Shown piece by piece: positions 50,055-59,275 of a stretch of 64,000 bases of DNA. Within the stretch, counting starts at the first letter, position 1. The number at the start of each line of letters is the position of its first letter. The position numbers were made by a program, and so were the translations under genes. Origin of the DNA: Paenibacillus stellifer (GTDB lineage: Bacteria; Bacillota; Bacilli; Paenibacillales; Paenibacillaceae); assembly GCF_000758685.1 (NCBI RefSeq), contig NZ_CP009286.1:4370501-4434500 (forward strand), given 5' to 3'. The notes below the pieces were generated by a model, which searched no databases, had not been told where the DNA came from, and was given only the letters and a program-made list of their open reading frames with translations.

Positions 50055-51037
50055 TGCAGGAAGCCTCCCCGGAACAGAATGTCGCGGATCTGGCTTTTGG
50101 ACATCAGATTATTCCCGGAGCTGAAGCTGCTGAAGGTGACCGGCTCACAGCCGGCATACCGGTCCTTCAATTCCGGGATGTTGAGCGTCGGCAGAATGAC
50201 GAGATACTGGCTGTCGTATACTACGGTTGAGAGGCTCTCGAAATCGCTCATCAGTATTTCATCGATCTTCTCTCCGGGCCGCGTTCCGGTCTCCACAATT
50301 TTCACGCCGGCCTTGCCCGACGCCTCGATCAACACCTCGGCCAGATCGACGATCCGGCAGGTGGGCATGGTCATTACGAAGATTTCACCGCCTATGGCGG
50401 CCTCGGACGCCTTGAACAGAAGGGTGATGGCATCCCGCAGCGTGAGGAAGAAACGGGTCATTTTGAGATCGGTGATCCGGACTTCCCCTTTATCCCGGAT
50501 TTGCTTCATGAACAGATGGACGACGCTGCCGTTCGTTCCCAGCACATTCCCGCCCCTTACGGTTACGAACTGCGTACTTGAGCCAAGAAGATTCGCATAG
50601 ACCATCAGCTTCTCGCCAATGGCTTTGGTCATGCCGTAGAAGTTGGACGGGTTGGCCGCTTTGTCGGTGGAAATGTAGATCACCTTCTTCACATGGCTTG
50701 CGGCTGCGGATTCAATGACGTTCTGCGTCCCGATCACATTGGTCTTGAGCGCCTCGTACGGCTGATCCTCGCAGACGGGCACATGCTTCAGGGCGGCCAG
50801 ATGAAATACATAATCCACTCCCCGGCAGGCTGCGGCAAGCGCCTCCCTGTCCCGGATATCCCCGATTACAAAGGTCAGGCGGGCGTCCTCAAATTCACGG
50901 CTCATGGCGACCTGGGCCGACTCGCCGCGCGAGAAGACGATGATCTCCTTCGGGCTCTGCTGCAGCAGCTGCCGGACTAGCTCATGCCCCCAGGAACCGG
51001 TGCCGCCTGTAACCAGAATCCGTTGATTATTGAACAT
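50051..51037 (-). CDS. CapE/FnlA-like UDP-GlcNAc 4,6-dehydratase, 5-epimerising
   Basis: A 328-residue SDR of the CapD/CapE group: ILVTGGTGSWGHELVRQLL (cofactor loop), YVFHLAALKHVPVCEDQPYEALKTNVIGTQNVIE, and VIYISTDKAANPSNFYGMTKAIGEKL, in which Met-Thr-Lys follow the Tyr. This form is typical of inverting UDP-GlcNAc 4,6-dehydratases that start UDP-L-FucNAc and L-QuiNAc synthesis. The start at 51037 has GGAGG upstream and overlaps the 2-epimerase gene end by 11 bp. Confidence 0.9.
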   Translation of the reverse strand: MFNNQRILVTGGTGSWGHELVRQLLQQSPKEIIVFSRGESAQVAMSREFEDARLTFVIGDIRDREALAAACRGVDYVFHLAALKHVPVCEDQPYEALKTNVIGTQNVIESAAASHVKKVIYISTDKAANPSNFYGMTKAIGEKLMVYANLLGSSTQFVTVRGGNVLGTNGSVVHLFMKQIRDKGEVRITDLKMTRFFLTLRDAITLLFKASEAAIGGEIFVMTMPTCRIVDLAEVLIEASGKAGVKIVETGTRPGEKIDEILMSDFESLSTVVYDSQYLVILPTLNIPELKDRYAGCEPVTFSSFSSGNNLMSKSQIRDILFRGGFLQ

Positions 51038-52118
51038 ACAGGTTCCCTCCAAGCAAAAATTTAACGACCTTGCGCGATACATCCGGCGCCAGATAGCCCT
51101 CCGGAATTTCCCAGTTGCGATCCATCTCCGTCATCAGCTTCGCGCTGCGCAGGATGGCCCCGGCAGTGACGCCCGATACGATATTGCTGCCGCAGTCCAC
51201 TGTCTCCGGCCTTTCAGTCGTCCGTCTTACGGTGACTGTCGGCACACCCATCAGGCAGCATTCCTCCTGTACCGTGCCGCTGTCGGTGACGGCGCAGAAG
51301 GCATTCTTCTCAAGCGAGACAAAATCAAAAAAACCGAACGGCTCATGAAATTCCACCAGGCTGTGCATCTGCAGCGGGAAGTCATTGCCGAGTCTTGATC
51401 TGGTGCGGGGATGAATGCTGCAGATGAGCCGCTTGCCGAAATGCTCCGCAATCCGGTTCAGTCCGGTCATGATCTCAAGCAGCGGCACGGGCCGGTCGAC
51501 ATTCTCGGCCCGGTGGGCCGTCACGAGAAAATAGCTCCCCTCTTCAAGGCCAAGCCTTGCCAGAACCTCGCTTGACTCGATTTGGTGGCGGTAATGATCC
51601 ATGACTTCATGAATCGGATTGCCGGTCAGCATAATCCGGCCGGGAGGCATGCCCTCCGCAATCAGATTCCGCTTGCTCTGCGGAGTGTAGGGCATATTCA
51701 CACTCGACACGGCGTCAATAACCCGCCGGTTCTTCTCTTCGGGCACCTCAAGGTCGTAGCAGCGGTTGCCCGCCTCCATATGCACGACCGGAATGCCCAT
51801 CCGCTCGGCCAGAATAGCGCAGAGGGCGCTGTTGGTATCCCCGAGCAGCAGAACCCGGTCGGGCCGCTCCTTCATGAGAATCGGCTCCAGCGCGCCGAAC
51901 ATGGCCGCCAGCTGGCCCCCGATTCCCGCCTGCTTCTCCTGCAGGTAATAGTCGGGCGCCCGAAGACCCAGCTCCTTGAAGAAGATGCCGCTGAGGCTTT
52001 CGGTAAAATTCTGGCCGGTGTGCACCAACACATGCTGATCCGCGAACCGGTCGAGCAGCGGCACAATCACGCTCAGTCGAATGATCTCCGGCCGTGTGCC
52101 GAGAATGGTCATGATCTT
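51027..52118 (-). CDS. UDP-GlcNAc 2-epimerase family enzyme (WecB/CapG/WbvD-like)
   Basis: A 363-residue GT-B-fold epimerase: MTILGTRPEIIRLSVIVPLLD, LVHTGQNFTESLSGIFFKELGL, VHMEAGNRCYDLEVPEEKNRRVIDAVS, and FCAVTDSGTVQEECCLMGVPTVTVR. The AGNRCYD form is typical of the CapG/FnlC branch that acts on 6-deoxy sugars, not of standard ManNAc-forming enzymes with AGLRT. AGGGAG lies upstream of the ATG. It begins the three-gene cassette with the dehydratase and reductase. Confidence 0.9.
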   Translation of the reverse strand, partial: KIMTILGTRPEIIRLSVIVPLLDRFADQHVLVHTGQNFTESLSGIFFKELGLRAPDYYLQEKQAGIGGQLAAMFGALEPILMKERPDRVLLLGDTNSALCAILAERMGIPVVHMEAGNRCYDLEVPEEKNRRVIDAVSSVNMPYTPQSKRNLIAEGMPPGRIMLTGNPIHEVMDHYRHQIESSEVLARLGLEEGSYFLVTAHRAENVDRPVPLLEIMTGLNRIAEHFGKRLICSIHPRTRSRLGNDFPLQMHSLVEFHEPFGFFDFVSLEKNAFCAVTDSGTVQEECCLMGVPTVTVRRTTERPETVDCGSNIVSGVTAGAILRSAKLMTEMDRNWEIPEGYLAPDVSRKVVKFLLGGNLYVQ

Positions 52119-52162
52119 CATGTCTTCACTCCCTGTAAGCTCTTGTTGGGCCAAATGCCGAT

Positions 52163-53608
52163 TCAGCGCCGCTTCCGTACGCGGACACGGGCTCTGCCGC
52201 CTCGCCGCGCCCGGCGCCGGACCACCGTCTTCGCGGGCTTTGGCTTCCGCAGCTTCCGGCGCAGGCGCGGAGCTTGGCGCCGGGAGAGCCGGCGGCGCGC
52301 CCCGCCGCGCGCCTTCCCGGAGCGGCGGGCCCGAAGCCCCTTGGCCCGCTTGCCTTCGGAGCCCCCACCCCCTTCAGCGGGGGGAGGCTCCGGTGCCGGC
52401 GGAAGGATGACCGCCGGTGGCGCAGGCCAGCGGAGAAGCCAATGCTCCGCCAGAATTCTCAGGCGCTCGCGGTAAGCGGCCGGTCCGTACAGGGCGGTCG
52501 CCCGAAGCCGGACGTTATAGCCGATGTCACCCGCAAGCGAAGGGTTCAGGAAGCGGAGGACGCGCTCCGCAAGCCCTCCGTGATTCTCCGGCGCCGCCAG
52601 GCCTTCCTCGAAGCCGACGGCGCGGAGAATCTCGCCCAGCCCGCCGGAATCATAGGCGACGACCGGCTTGCCGAAGACGAGACCTTCGAGCGCGGTCATG
52701 CCGAAGCCTTCGCGGACAAGGCTTGGAACAACGACTACATCCATCGCGCAATAAGCCTGAGGCGGACAGGATTCATAACCGGTGAAGCGGAAGCGGGACA
52801 TCAGGCCCTCAAGCTTCACTTTCTTGATACAACGGGCATAGTACGCCTTATCGCCGGGCTCGCCGATTACGAGAAAGCGGCAGTCCGGCCGCTCCGCCGC
52901 CACCGCAACCGCCATATGAATGAAGTGCTCCAGCCCTTTCGGCTCATTTATATATGAAGAAATATATCCGACCAGCGGATGCCCGGGCTTGATGTTCAGC
53001 TCCCGCCGCCGTTCAGAACGAAGCTTGCTCCAGGCCGGCTCCATCAGCTCTCCGTCATTCCATGTAGGCGGCAGCAGCGCGATATGCTCCCGCGCTTCCG
53101 GTCCGAACGGCTCCGCCGCCGTTTCGGATATGCAGAGGATCTGATCGCTGAGCCTGCGGATAATTCCGGTACCGATCGCGGTGTGCTCGTTCTTCGCGAT
53201 CGTCTCGCTGATCTTCCACACTACCGGGATTCCCAGGCTTTTGGCCGCCGCAGCGGGCAGCACGTTCACACAGGTGCTCGTAACGATGAACGCGGGCCGC
53301 CGCTCCCCGAGCCATGCCGCCAGCTCCCGGAACTCCCGGCCGCCCTGAAGCTCGGCCAGATCCTTCTCCAGTCCTGCGTAAGGGGTATACACTCCGTACA
53401 GCAGCGGTATGGGCAGTAACTCAACCGATATGCCGGACTGCCGGGCTTGACGGGTCACCTTGCCTTCCTTCGGAGCCGCCAGCAGGATATCGAAATAAGG
53501 AGCCAGCTCTCTGGCAAAGGTAAGCAGCAGCTTCTCGGCGCCCGTAATGCTGCTGACGTTGGATACATGGGAAAACAGAACAACCGCAGGTTTGTCGGCC
53601 ATTGGCAT
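52163..53608 (-). CDS. Family 4 glycosyltransferase with a very basic C-terminal tail
   Basis: A 481-residue protein. Residues 1-395 form a GT-B glycosyltransferase: HVSNVSSITGAEKLLLTFARELA, LVGYISSYINEPKGLEHFIHMAV, and the donor-binding VPSLVREGFGMTALEGLVFGKPVVAYDSGGLGEIL. The last 80 residues are Pro-rich, then Gly/Glu, then almost pure Arg/Lys/Ala, with more than 30 basic residues. That tail is not part of the enzyme family. The start at 53608 has GGGAG 7 bases upstream; a second ATG lies 6 bp later. Confidence 0.85.
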   Translation of the reverse strand: MPMADKPAVVLFSHVSNVSSITGAEKLLLTFARELAPYFDILLAAPKEGKVTRQARQSGISVELLPIPLLYGVYTPYAGLEKDLAELQGGREFRELAAWLGERRPAFIVTSTCVNVLPAAAAKSLGIPVVWKISETIAKNEHTAIGTGIIRRLSDQILCISETAAEPFGPEAREHIALLPPTWNDGELMEPAWSKLRSERRRELNIKPGHPLVGYISSYINEPKGLEHFIHMAVAVAAERPDCRFLVIGEPGDKAYYARCIKKVKLEGLMSRFRFTGYESCPPQAYCAMDVVVVPSLVREGFGMTALEGLVFGKPVVAYDSGGLGEILRAVGFEEGLAAPENHGGLAERVLRFLNPSLAGDIGYNVRLRATALYGPAAYRERLRILAEHWLLRWPAPPAVILPPAPEPPPAEGGGGSEGKRAKGLRARRSGKARGGARRRLSRRQAPRLRRKLRKPKPAKTVVRRRARRGGRARVRVRKRR

Positions 53609-53677
53609 ATTGCCGCTCCCAGCCCTCTCGGCGGCGGGAGCGGCTCTTCACCTCCCTGTTCGATATTCGGGAGCCGT

Positions 53678-54811
53678 CTATCCGAAGATAATGGTAAGCA
53701 GCTCGTTGACCCGCTTCGGATACGTATGATCCCGCAGCGTCCGCTCCAGCCCCTTCAGCGCGATCCGCTGCCGCTCTTCTTCGTTGGCCAGATAGTAGCG
53801 GATTTTATCCATCAGCTCCTGCTGCGTGTTGAACGTAACGATCTCTTCGTCCGGTGTGTAGAAGGTTGCCAGGTCATCACGGGCATCGCTAAGCTGCAGG
53901 GTACCGCTGGCCATAATTTCAAAGGTCCGGGGATTCGGCGATGCCGCCGGAACCGCCAGCGTGTTATTGTTGACGACGTCGTCGACATGGGAACGATGAA
54001 GGTTGATGACGATTCTCGAGCTGCTGTACGCCGCCGCTGTCTCTTGCGGAGACATCCACTTGCCCACCTCGATCCGCTCTCCGTAGATCGGAGCCTCCGG
54101 AAGGCGGTCCCACCAGATGCCGTTGAACACCGTGTTGAACTCCATCAGCTGCGGCATGATCTCACGGAAGAAGTTAACCCGGTTCCAGTAAGCTGAGCCG
54201 ATGAAGCTGATGTCTCTCGGCGATCCCGGACGGGTGATCAGCGGGCGGTAATGCGGCCGGTATGCCGCGAACGGCAAATAATGCACCTGTGCGCAGCCGA
54301 GCTGGCGGTAATATTCGATGCAGTTTCGCTCCAGTGTGAAGACGTAATCGTAGTGGGGTGCGAGTACGAGCGTAAAGTCGGTGTAATAAGGGTCGTCAGT
54401 CAGCCAGACCGCAGTCCGGATGCCCATGCCCCGAAGCTCGTCAATCTGCTCCGTCGGCAGATCCATCCCATCAAGCACAAGCACAAGGTCGGGCCGGTTG
54501 CTGCGGGCCAATTCGACGAGATTCTGGCGGACATCGGTTACGGTCACCGTTGCCGTCAGGGACTGAACCGAAGCCAGCACCGCTTCATCCAGCGGTGAAT
54601 AGGGATAGCCTTTGCCGGAAGCAACATACATCACGTGAACGTCACGAACGGGCAGCGGCTCCTCGGGGCGTCCATCCAGCACGGCGAAACGCCCCCGCAA
54701 ATACCCTTGATCAAATCCGCTTCGGAACCCGTTCAGCCTCCCCTGCAGCTTCGCTTCCTGCGCCGGTGTCAGGGGAATCGGCGGAACCGGAAGGATGAAA
54801 TCTTTAATCAT
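53678..54811 (-). CDS. CgeB-like glycosyltransferase (spore maturation type), copy 1
   Basis: A 377-residue protein of the CgeB/GT-B family: LVLVLDGMDLPTEQIDELRGMGIRTAVWLTDDPYYTDFT, HYDYVFTLERNCIEYYRQLGCAQVHYLPFAAYR, ISFIGSAYWNRVNFF, and the C-terminal ASPNPRTFEIMASGTLQLSDARDDLATFY. The N-terminal FRSGFDQGYLRGRF resembles the GY repeat of its paralogue. In B. subtilis cgeB belongs to the late, GerE-controlled spore crust genes. AAAGGAG precedes the ATG. It lies 14 bp after copy 2. Confidence 0.87.
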   Translation of the reverse strand: MIKDFILPVPPIPLTPAQEAKLQGRLNGFRSGFDQGYLRGRFAVLDGRPEEPLPVRDVHVMYVASGKGYPYSPLDEAVLASVQSLTATVTVTDVRQNLVELARSNRPDLVLVLDGMDLPTEQIDELRGMGIRTAVWLTDDPYYTDFTLVLAPHYDYVFTLERNCIEYYRQLGCAQVHYLPFAAYRPHYRPLITRPGSPRDISFIGSAYWNRVNFFREIMPQLMEFNTVFNGIWWDRLPEAPIYGERIEVGKWMSPQETAAAYSSSRIVINLHRSHVDDVVNNNTLAVPAASPNPRTFEIMASGTLQLSDARDDLATFYTPDEEIVTFNTQQELMDKIRYYLANEEERQRIALKGLERTLRDHTYPKRVNELLTIIFG

Positions 54812-54825
54812 ACGCGTCCTCTCCT

Positions 54826-55923
54826 TTATGTGAGTGTTTCCTCGCACGCCCGGGCTTCATGAATCGTGTCGAGCAGCTCGGGCAGCCTTGCCATAAACGT
54901 ATGACGGGTCAGTGTGGTCCGCAGGCTCCTCAATGCGAATTTTTGGCGCTCCATCGGATGCTTCAGGTAATACTCGATTTTTGACTCCAGTTCGTTCGCG
55001 GATTCGAAAGTCTCCAGATCATAGCCGGGCTCATAATGGTCCTTCAGATCGTCACGGATATCCGTCAGCTGCATCGTACCGCATGCGCTGATTTCATAAG
55101 TCCGAGGATTGATCGATCTGGCTGGGATTCCGAATGCATTGCGGTTATCGGATCCCGGCTCCCAGGGCCGGTGAATGTTGATGACAAGCTTGGCTCCGGT
55201 GTAATAGTTGGCCGTCTCCTCCGGCGGAATGTAACCGCCGTGAATGAGCGGGGACAGCCTGTCATAGGTCTGCAGCCGCTCCCAGAACCCGCCCGCGATG
55301 AAGGTCCGGTGACGGCACAGCACAGGTGCGAGCTTGTCGAACAGCTCGGTCCGGTTATAGAATGCATTGCCGATGAACACGATGTCATACCGGTATTCCG
55401 GTCCGATCTTCCGGGGATGGAACATGGCCGGATTAACGCATAAGGGCAAATAATGCACCGACTGCGCACCCACTGAGCGGTAGAATTCCACACAGCCCAG
55501 TTCATGCGTGAACACATGGTCGTAGTGGCGGCACAATTCGGCGGTATCCGCCGTAAAATAAGGATCGTCCACGAACCAGACAGCGACCGGAATGCCCAGG
55601 CTGCGAATGCCCGCAATCTGCTCCAGGTGATTCTCCGGGAAGACATGCAGCCCATTCATTACTAGCACTGCCTGCGGAGATTCGCGGACAGCGGTCTCCA
55701 GCATGTCGTTCGCCGGGGCTATAATCAGTTCCGTGACAAGTCCTGCCAGCGCTTCGGAGACGCCGGCATCTATGGCGTCAAAGCCCTGGGGGACATACAT
55801 CAGCTTCAAAGGCCGCCGGGCTCCCTGAGCCGGCGGATTCTGCGCCCTTACCGCTTCGCATAGGCCGAGACGGTAGCCCTGGCGGTAACCGTCGCGGTAG
55901 CCCATCTTGCGCGTCTTCCTCAT
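54826..55923 (-). CDS. CgeB-like glycosyltransferase (spore maturation type), copy 2
   Basis: A protein of about 365 residues closely parallel to its neighbour: LVMNGLHVFPENHLEQIAGIRSLGIPVAVWFVDDPYFTADT, HYDHVFTHELGCVEFYRSVGAQSVHYLPLCVN, DIVFIGNAFYNRTELF, and RSINPRTYEISACGTMQLTDIRDDLKDHY. The N-terminus has the repeat GYRDGYRQGYRLG. It is the first gene of the minus-strand operon. The start is uncertain, since no ideal ribosome site is seen; 55923 is the best fit and a GTG 12 bp upstream is possible. The stretch 55924-56233 to the divergent gene shows nothing certain. Confidence 0.85.
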   Translation of the reverse strand: MRKTRKMGYRDGYRQGYRLGLCEAVRAQNPPAQGARRPLKLMYVPQGFDAIDAGVSEALAGLVTELIIAPANDMLETAVRESPQAVLVMNGLHVFPENHLEQIAGIRSLGIPVAVWFVDDPYFTADTAELCRHYDHVFTHELGCVEFYRSVGAQSVHYLPLCVNPAMFHPRKIGPEYRYDIVFIGNAFYNRTELFDKLAPVLCRHRTFIAGGFWERLQTYDRLSPLIHGGYIPPEETANYYTGAKLVINIHRPWEPGSDNRNAFGIPARSINPRTYEISACGTMQLTDIRDDLKDHYEPGYDLETFESANELESKIEYYLKHPMERQKFALRSLRTTLTRHTFMARLPELLDTIHEARACEETLT

Positions 55924-56233
55924 ATTTGCTTCCACAGCCTCACCCTGCCCTGTCTCAATCTGCCTAACAGTATAGCTATATGCGGGGGAGATAGTTGACT
56001 CATGGACACCTGTCCGTCTCATTAATAAATTGGCAGATGCCCTGTGGCAGAAGTACAAGCTGAAGCCATGAGCCTGGACACCTGGGACATTCCATTAACA
56101 AGCACTGGACGGTGCGGGAGAAGGATCTTGCGTCCGCCGCCAAACACTAAGCAGGGAGACATGCGCCGTGCCGGTCTATGCTTTCATCCTATATACTTTA
56201 GTATTCGAACTTTAAGGAGGAGGTTGTTTCACT

Positions 56234-57223
56234 GTGATTATCGGCACCGCCGTCAACGCCTGCGGCTTGGCTCAGGCCCTGCTCATGGCGCGCTCGGTAA
56301 AGCGACAAATGCCTTGGGCCAAAATAGCATTATGTCTGGTTGAGAAGTTCCCGGCTCATACGTTGCCGGACGTTGACTGGATATTTACGGCCAGAGAAAT
56401 TTCCGAACACCTGGGGCTTCCGGATTTTGAGAGCCATATGTTCAAGTTCAACTCTCTCCAGTGCGGCGTGGCGATGAAGGGGCGGATGCTCGCGTACCTG
56501 CTCGAATCGTTCCCGTTCGAGGAGCATGTCGTTTATCTGGACCCGGAGATGTATGCGTTGCAGCCATTTCACGAAATCGTGCACATGCTGGAGAATCGCG
56601 ACGTTGTGCTGACTCCCCATCATCTCGAACCCTCCTCCCCGGGAGACTGCTCCCGTGAAATCGGGACATTGGCGGATGGTACCTTCCACAGCGGTATAGT
56701 GGCGGTCAAGAACAGCCCGGAAGGACGTCATTTTGCAAAGTGGTGGATGAAGATCGCCTCCGGCGATTTTGAAGGCGAGCCGTCCGGTATGTTCAAGGAT
56801 CAGCCTTATCTGAATTTCGCGCCTGCTTATTTCAATGCCGGTGTGTTGCGCCATCCGGGTTACAATCTGGCATTCTGGAATCTGCATGAGAACGGCAGGA
56901 AGGTCTTCAGAGTGGATGGAGATTTTGTCCTGACCCATCAAGTGCCCCTCTGCTGTGTGAATTTCAGCAACTTTCTGGGCCTGCTTGAGAGCTGTATGAA
57001 CCAGTATGTCCACGACGACGGAGCATTCCGGCAATTGTGGAGCGAATACCAGCACGAACTGTCGCTTAGCCGCTCAGAGAATCCTTCCCCTCCATGGTCG
57101 TACAGCTTCTTCTACAGCGGCGAGACCATTTCCAATGAGACCAGGCTCCGCTACAAGGCAGCTCTTATCAACCGGAAGCCAGGCGGCAATCCCTTCTCCC
57201 TATCCAATCAGAGCGAGTTTTAA
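56234..57223 (+). CDS. GT-A-like glycosyltransferase, copy 1
   Basis: A 329-residue protein beginning GTAVNACGLAQALLMARSVKRQMPWAKIALCLVEKF. The middle holds FEEHVVYLDPEMYALQPFHEIVHML, a DxD-like metal site region of GT8-type GT-A enzymes, then DGTFHSGIVAVKNSPEGRHFAKWW and YFNAGVLRHPGYNLAFWNLHEN. The start codon is GTG with AGGAGGAGG 10 bases upstream. A paralogue follows 25 bp downstream. Such proteins commonly sit in bacterial glycan clusters; donor and acceptor unknown. Confidence 0.82.
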   Translation: MIIGTAVNACGLAQALLMARSVKRQMPWAKIALCLVEKFPAHTLPDVDWIFTAREISEHLGLPDFESHMFKFNSLQCGVAMKGRMLAYLLESFPFEEHVVYLDPEMYALQPFHEIVHMLENRDVVLTPHHLEPSSPGDCSREIGTLADGTFHSGIVAVKNSPEGRHFAKWWMKIASGDFEGEPSGMFKDQPYLNFAPAYFNAGVLRHPGYNLAFWNLHENGRKVFRVDGDFVLTHQVPLCCVNFSNFLGLLESCMNQYVHDDGAFRQLWSEYQHELSLSRSENPSPPWSYSFFYSGETISNETRLRYKAALINRKPGGNPFSLSNQSEF

Positions 57224-57248
57224 ACCTCTCCAGACAAGGAGGTCCAAC

Positions 57249-58238
57249 ATGATCATTTGTTCAGTAACCTGTGCGGACAATCTGCATGAAGCCAAATTAA
57301 TGGCAAGGGCCGTGAAATATCACATGCCGTATGCCCAGGTCGCCATCTGCTTGATGGAACGGGAAATTCACCCGGCGGCACTGGACGTTCCCTGGTTTGA
57401 CGAAGTCATTCTCGCCAAGGATCTCGGAATCCCCCGTTTTGAAGCAAGCATTTTTAAGTACAGTCTGCTTGAAGGAGTCACGTCGATTAAGCCGGCGTTT
57501 CTCCGCTGCTTGTTTGACCGGCATCCGGAAGAAATGAATGTGGTGTTCATGGATACCGATATTGTCTGCTATGCCCCCTTCGACGACCTGCTGTTCGAGC
57601 TGGAACACAGCGATATTCTGCTGGTGCCGCACCGGATTCTGCCAAGCGACTATCCGATGGGTTATCTGCATCATGGCATTTTCAACACCGGTTTTCTGGC
57701 TCTCCGCCGGTCGGAGGAAGCCTTTCGGTTCCTGAAATGGTGGGGTGACCGGCTGTACAGTTATTGCTATTACGACGCACCCTTTTTTGTGGATCAGAAA
57801 TGGGCCGATCTGGCGCCGGCTTTGTTTAACGTAACAGTATGGAAGCATCCCGGATATAACGTAGCCGCGTGGAATTTACACGAAAGCTGCCGGATTATTG
57901 TGGGCGAGGAGAACGGGCGGTACTGGCTGGCAGACCAGAAACCGTTCGTATGCTTTCACTACTCGGGAACGCACGGCATGCTGCAGTACTGCATGAACGA
58001 ATGGATTCCCGACCGGAACAACCCGCTGTACCAGCTGTTTCATCTGTACCTGGAGGAGCTTGAGGTTATGGGAAAAGCCGAGCTATCCCAGATTCCGTGG
58101 AGCTATGATTATTATCTGGATGGCACCCCGGTGACGGCGGAGGAGAAGAAAGCCTACGGCGCCGATATCGACGCTTGGAATTCCGGCCGCGATCCCTTTG
58201 CATCCAAGCTCTGGGCGAGCGGAGACGAAGGGGCATGA
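57249..58238 (+). CDS. GT-A-like glycosyltransferase, copy 2
   Basis: A 329-residue paralogue of the preceding gene. It starts MIICSVTCADNLHEAKLMARAVKYHMPYAQVAICLME; the DxD motif is clearer here (VVFMDTDIVCYAPFDDLLFEL). HHGIFNTGFLALRRSEEAFRFLKWWGDRL and LFNVTVWKHPGYNVAAWNLHESCRI follow. AAGGAGG lies 8 bases upstream of the ATG at 57249. It overlaps the nucleotidyltransferase gene by 4 bp (ATGA), so the five plus-strand genes form one operon. Confidence 0.83.
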   Translation: MIICSVTCADNLHEAKLMARAVKYHMPYAQVAICLMEREIHPAALDVPWFDEVILAKDLGIPRFEASIFKYSLLEGVTSIKPAFLRCLFDRHPEEMNVVFMDTDIVCYAPFDDLLFELEHSDILLVPHRILPSDYPMGYLHHGIFNTGFLALRRSEEAFRFLKWWGDRLYSYCYYDAPFFVDQKWADLAPALFNVTVWKHPGYNVAAWNLHESCRIIVGEENGRYWLADQKPFVCFHYSGTHGMLQYCMNEWIPDRNNPLYQLFHLYLEELEVMGKAELSQIPWSYDYYLDGTPVTAEEKKAYGADIDAWNSGRDPFASKLWASGDEGA

Positions 58239-59275
58239 AGGGGCTGATTGTCTGCGCGGGGAAGGGCCAGCGGCTGAGACCGTTCACATTGACCCAGCCG
58301 AAAACGCTGCTGCCTGTTGCCAATACCCCCATCCTGTTCTATGCCATTGAGAAGCTTGCAGGCGAAGGAATCCGGGATATCGGAATTGTGATTCATCCTT
58401 CCCAGGAAGAGATGATCCGTAAGGCGGCGGGGGACGGGGAACGGTTTGGCGTATCCCTGACCTACCTGTACCAGCAGGAACCGCGGGGGATTGCCGATGC
58501 CGTGGCTGCCGCCGAAGATTTTATCGAATCAAATGATTTCATTCTGCTTCTCGGAGACAATCTCGTCAAAGAACCCCTTCGCACCCTGATAGACCGGTTT
58601 GAGCAATCGGACGCCTGCATTCTGCTGACGAGTGTCGACAATCCGGAACAGTTCGGCGTGGCGGAAATCAAGGATAACCGCATCGTCTCCCTGGAAGAGA
58701 AACCGCTTGTCCCAAGAAGCAATCTGGCTGTCGTCGGCATCTATGCGTTCAGAGCCAGCATCTTTGACCATATCCGCAGCCTCACGCCTTCCGGGCGGGG
58801 AGAATATGAAATAACGGACGCCATTCAGAGCTTGATCATAAGCGGACAAAAAGTAGCTTTCGCCCTTACCCGTCAGCCCTGCTCTGACGTCGGAACCTCC
58901 CAGCGCTGGCTTGCGGCCAGCCGCTGGGTGATGGATGAATTATGCGGAGACGCAAATAGCATTTCTCCCGGGGCTTCTTTGGAAGGCTGTACGGTCCTCG
59001 CTCCGGTAGTCATCGGTGCCGGTTGCGAGCTGCGAAACTGCACGATTGGCCCCTATGTAGCGGTCATGCCCGGAGCCCGTTTGGAGGACTGTCATATTGA
59101 ACACAGCATTCTGCTAAGCGGTGTTGTAATCAGCGGAACCGGCACAGAGCCAATGACCGGAATATTTGGCGAAGAAGCAAGTATCGTCCGTTCCTCCGTC
59201 CAGGGCAGCTACCTCCCGGCTCCGAAGCCTTCATTGAATTTTCGTATGAATGCACATGGGAGGGATCATGGATGA
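58235..59275 (+). CDS. RmlA-like sugar-1-phosphate nucleotidyltransferase, long form
   Basis: A 346-residue enzyme. The nucleotide-binding loop is GLIVCAGKGQRLRPFTLTQPKTLLPV, with LLLGDNLVKEPL and VSLEEKPLVPRSNLAVVGIYAF following. The C-terminal 110 residues form a left-handed beta helix (EGCTVLAPVVIGAGCELRNCTIGPYVAVMPGARLEDC). This matches the long-form glucose-1-phosphate thymidylyltransferases of antibiotic and surface-sugar clusters. It would make the nucleotide sugar used by the next two genes. It overlaps both neighbours by 4 bp. Confidence 0.88.
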   Translation: MKGLIVCAGKGQRLRPFTLTQPKTLLPVANTPILFYAIEKLAGEGIRDIGIVIHPSQEEMIRKAAGDGERFGVSLTYLYQQEPRGIADAVAAAEDFIESNDFILLLGDNLVKEPLRTLIDRFEQSDACILLTSVDNPEQFGVAEIKDNRIVSLEEKPLVPRSNLAVVGIYAFRASIFDHIRSLTPSGRGEYEITDAIQSLIISGQKVAFALTRQPCSDVGTSQRWLAASRWVMDELCGDANSISPGASLEGCTVLAPVVIGAGCELRNCTIGPYVAVMPGARLEDCHIEHSILLSGVVISGTGTEPMTGIFGEEASIVRSSVQGSYLPAPKPSLNFRMNAHGRDHG

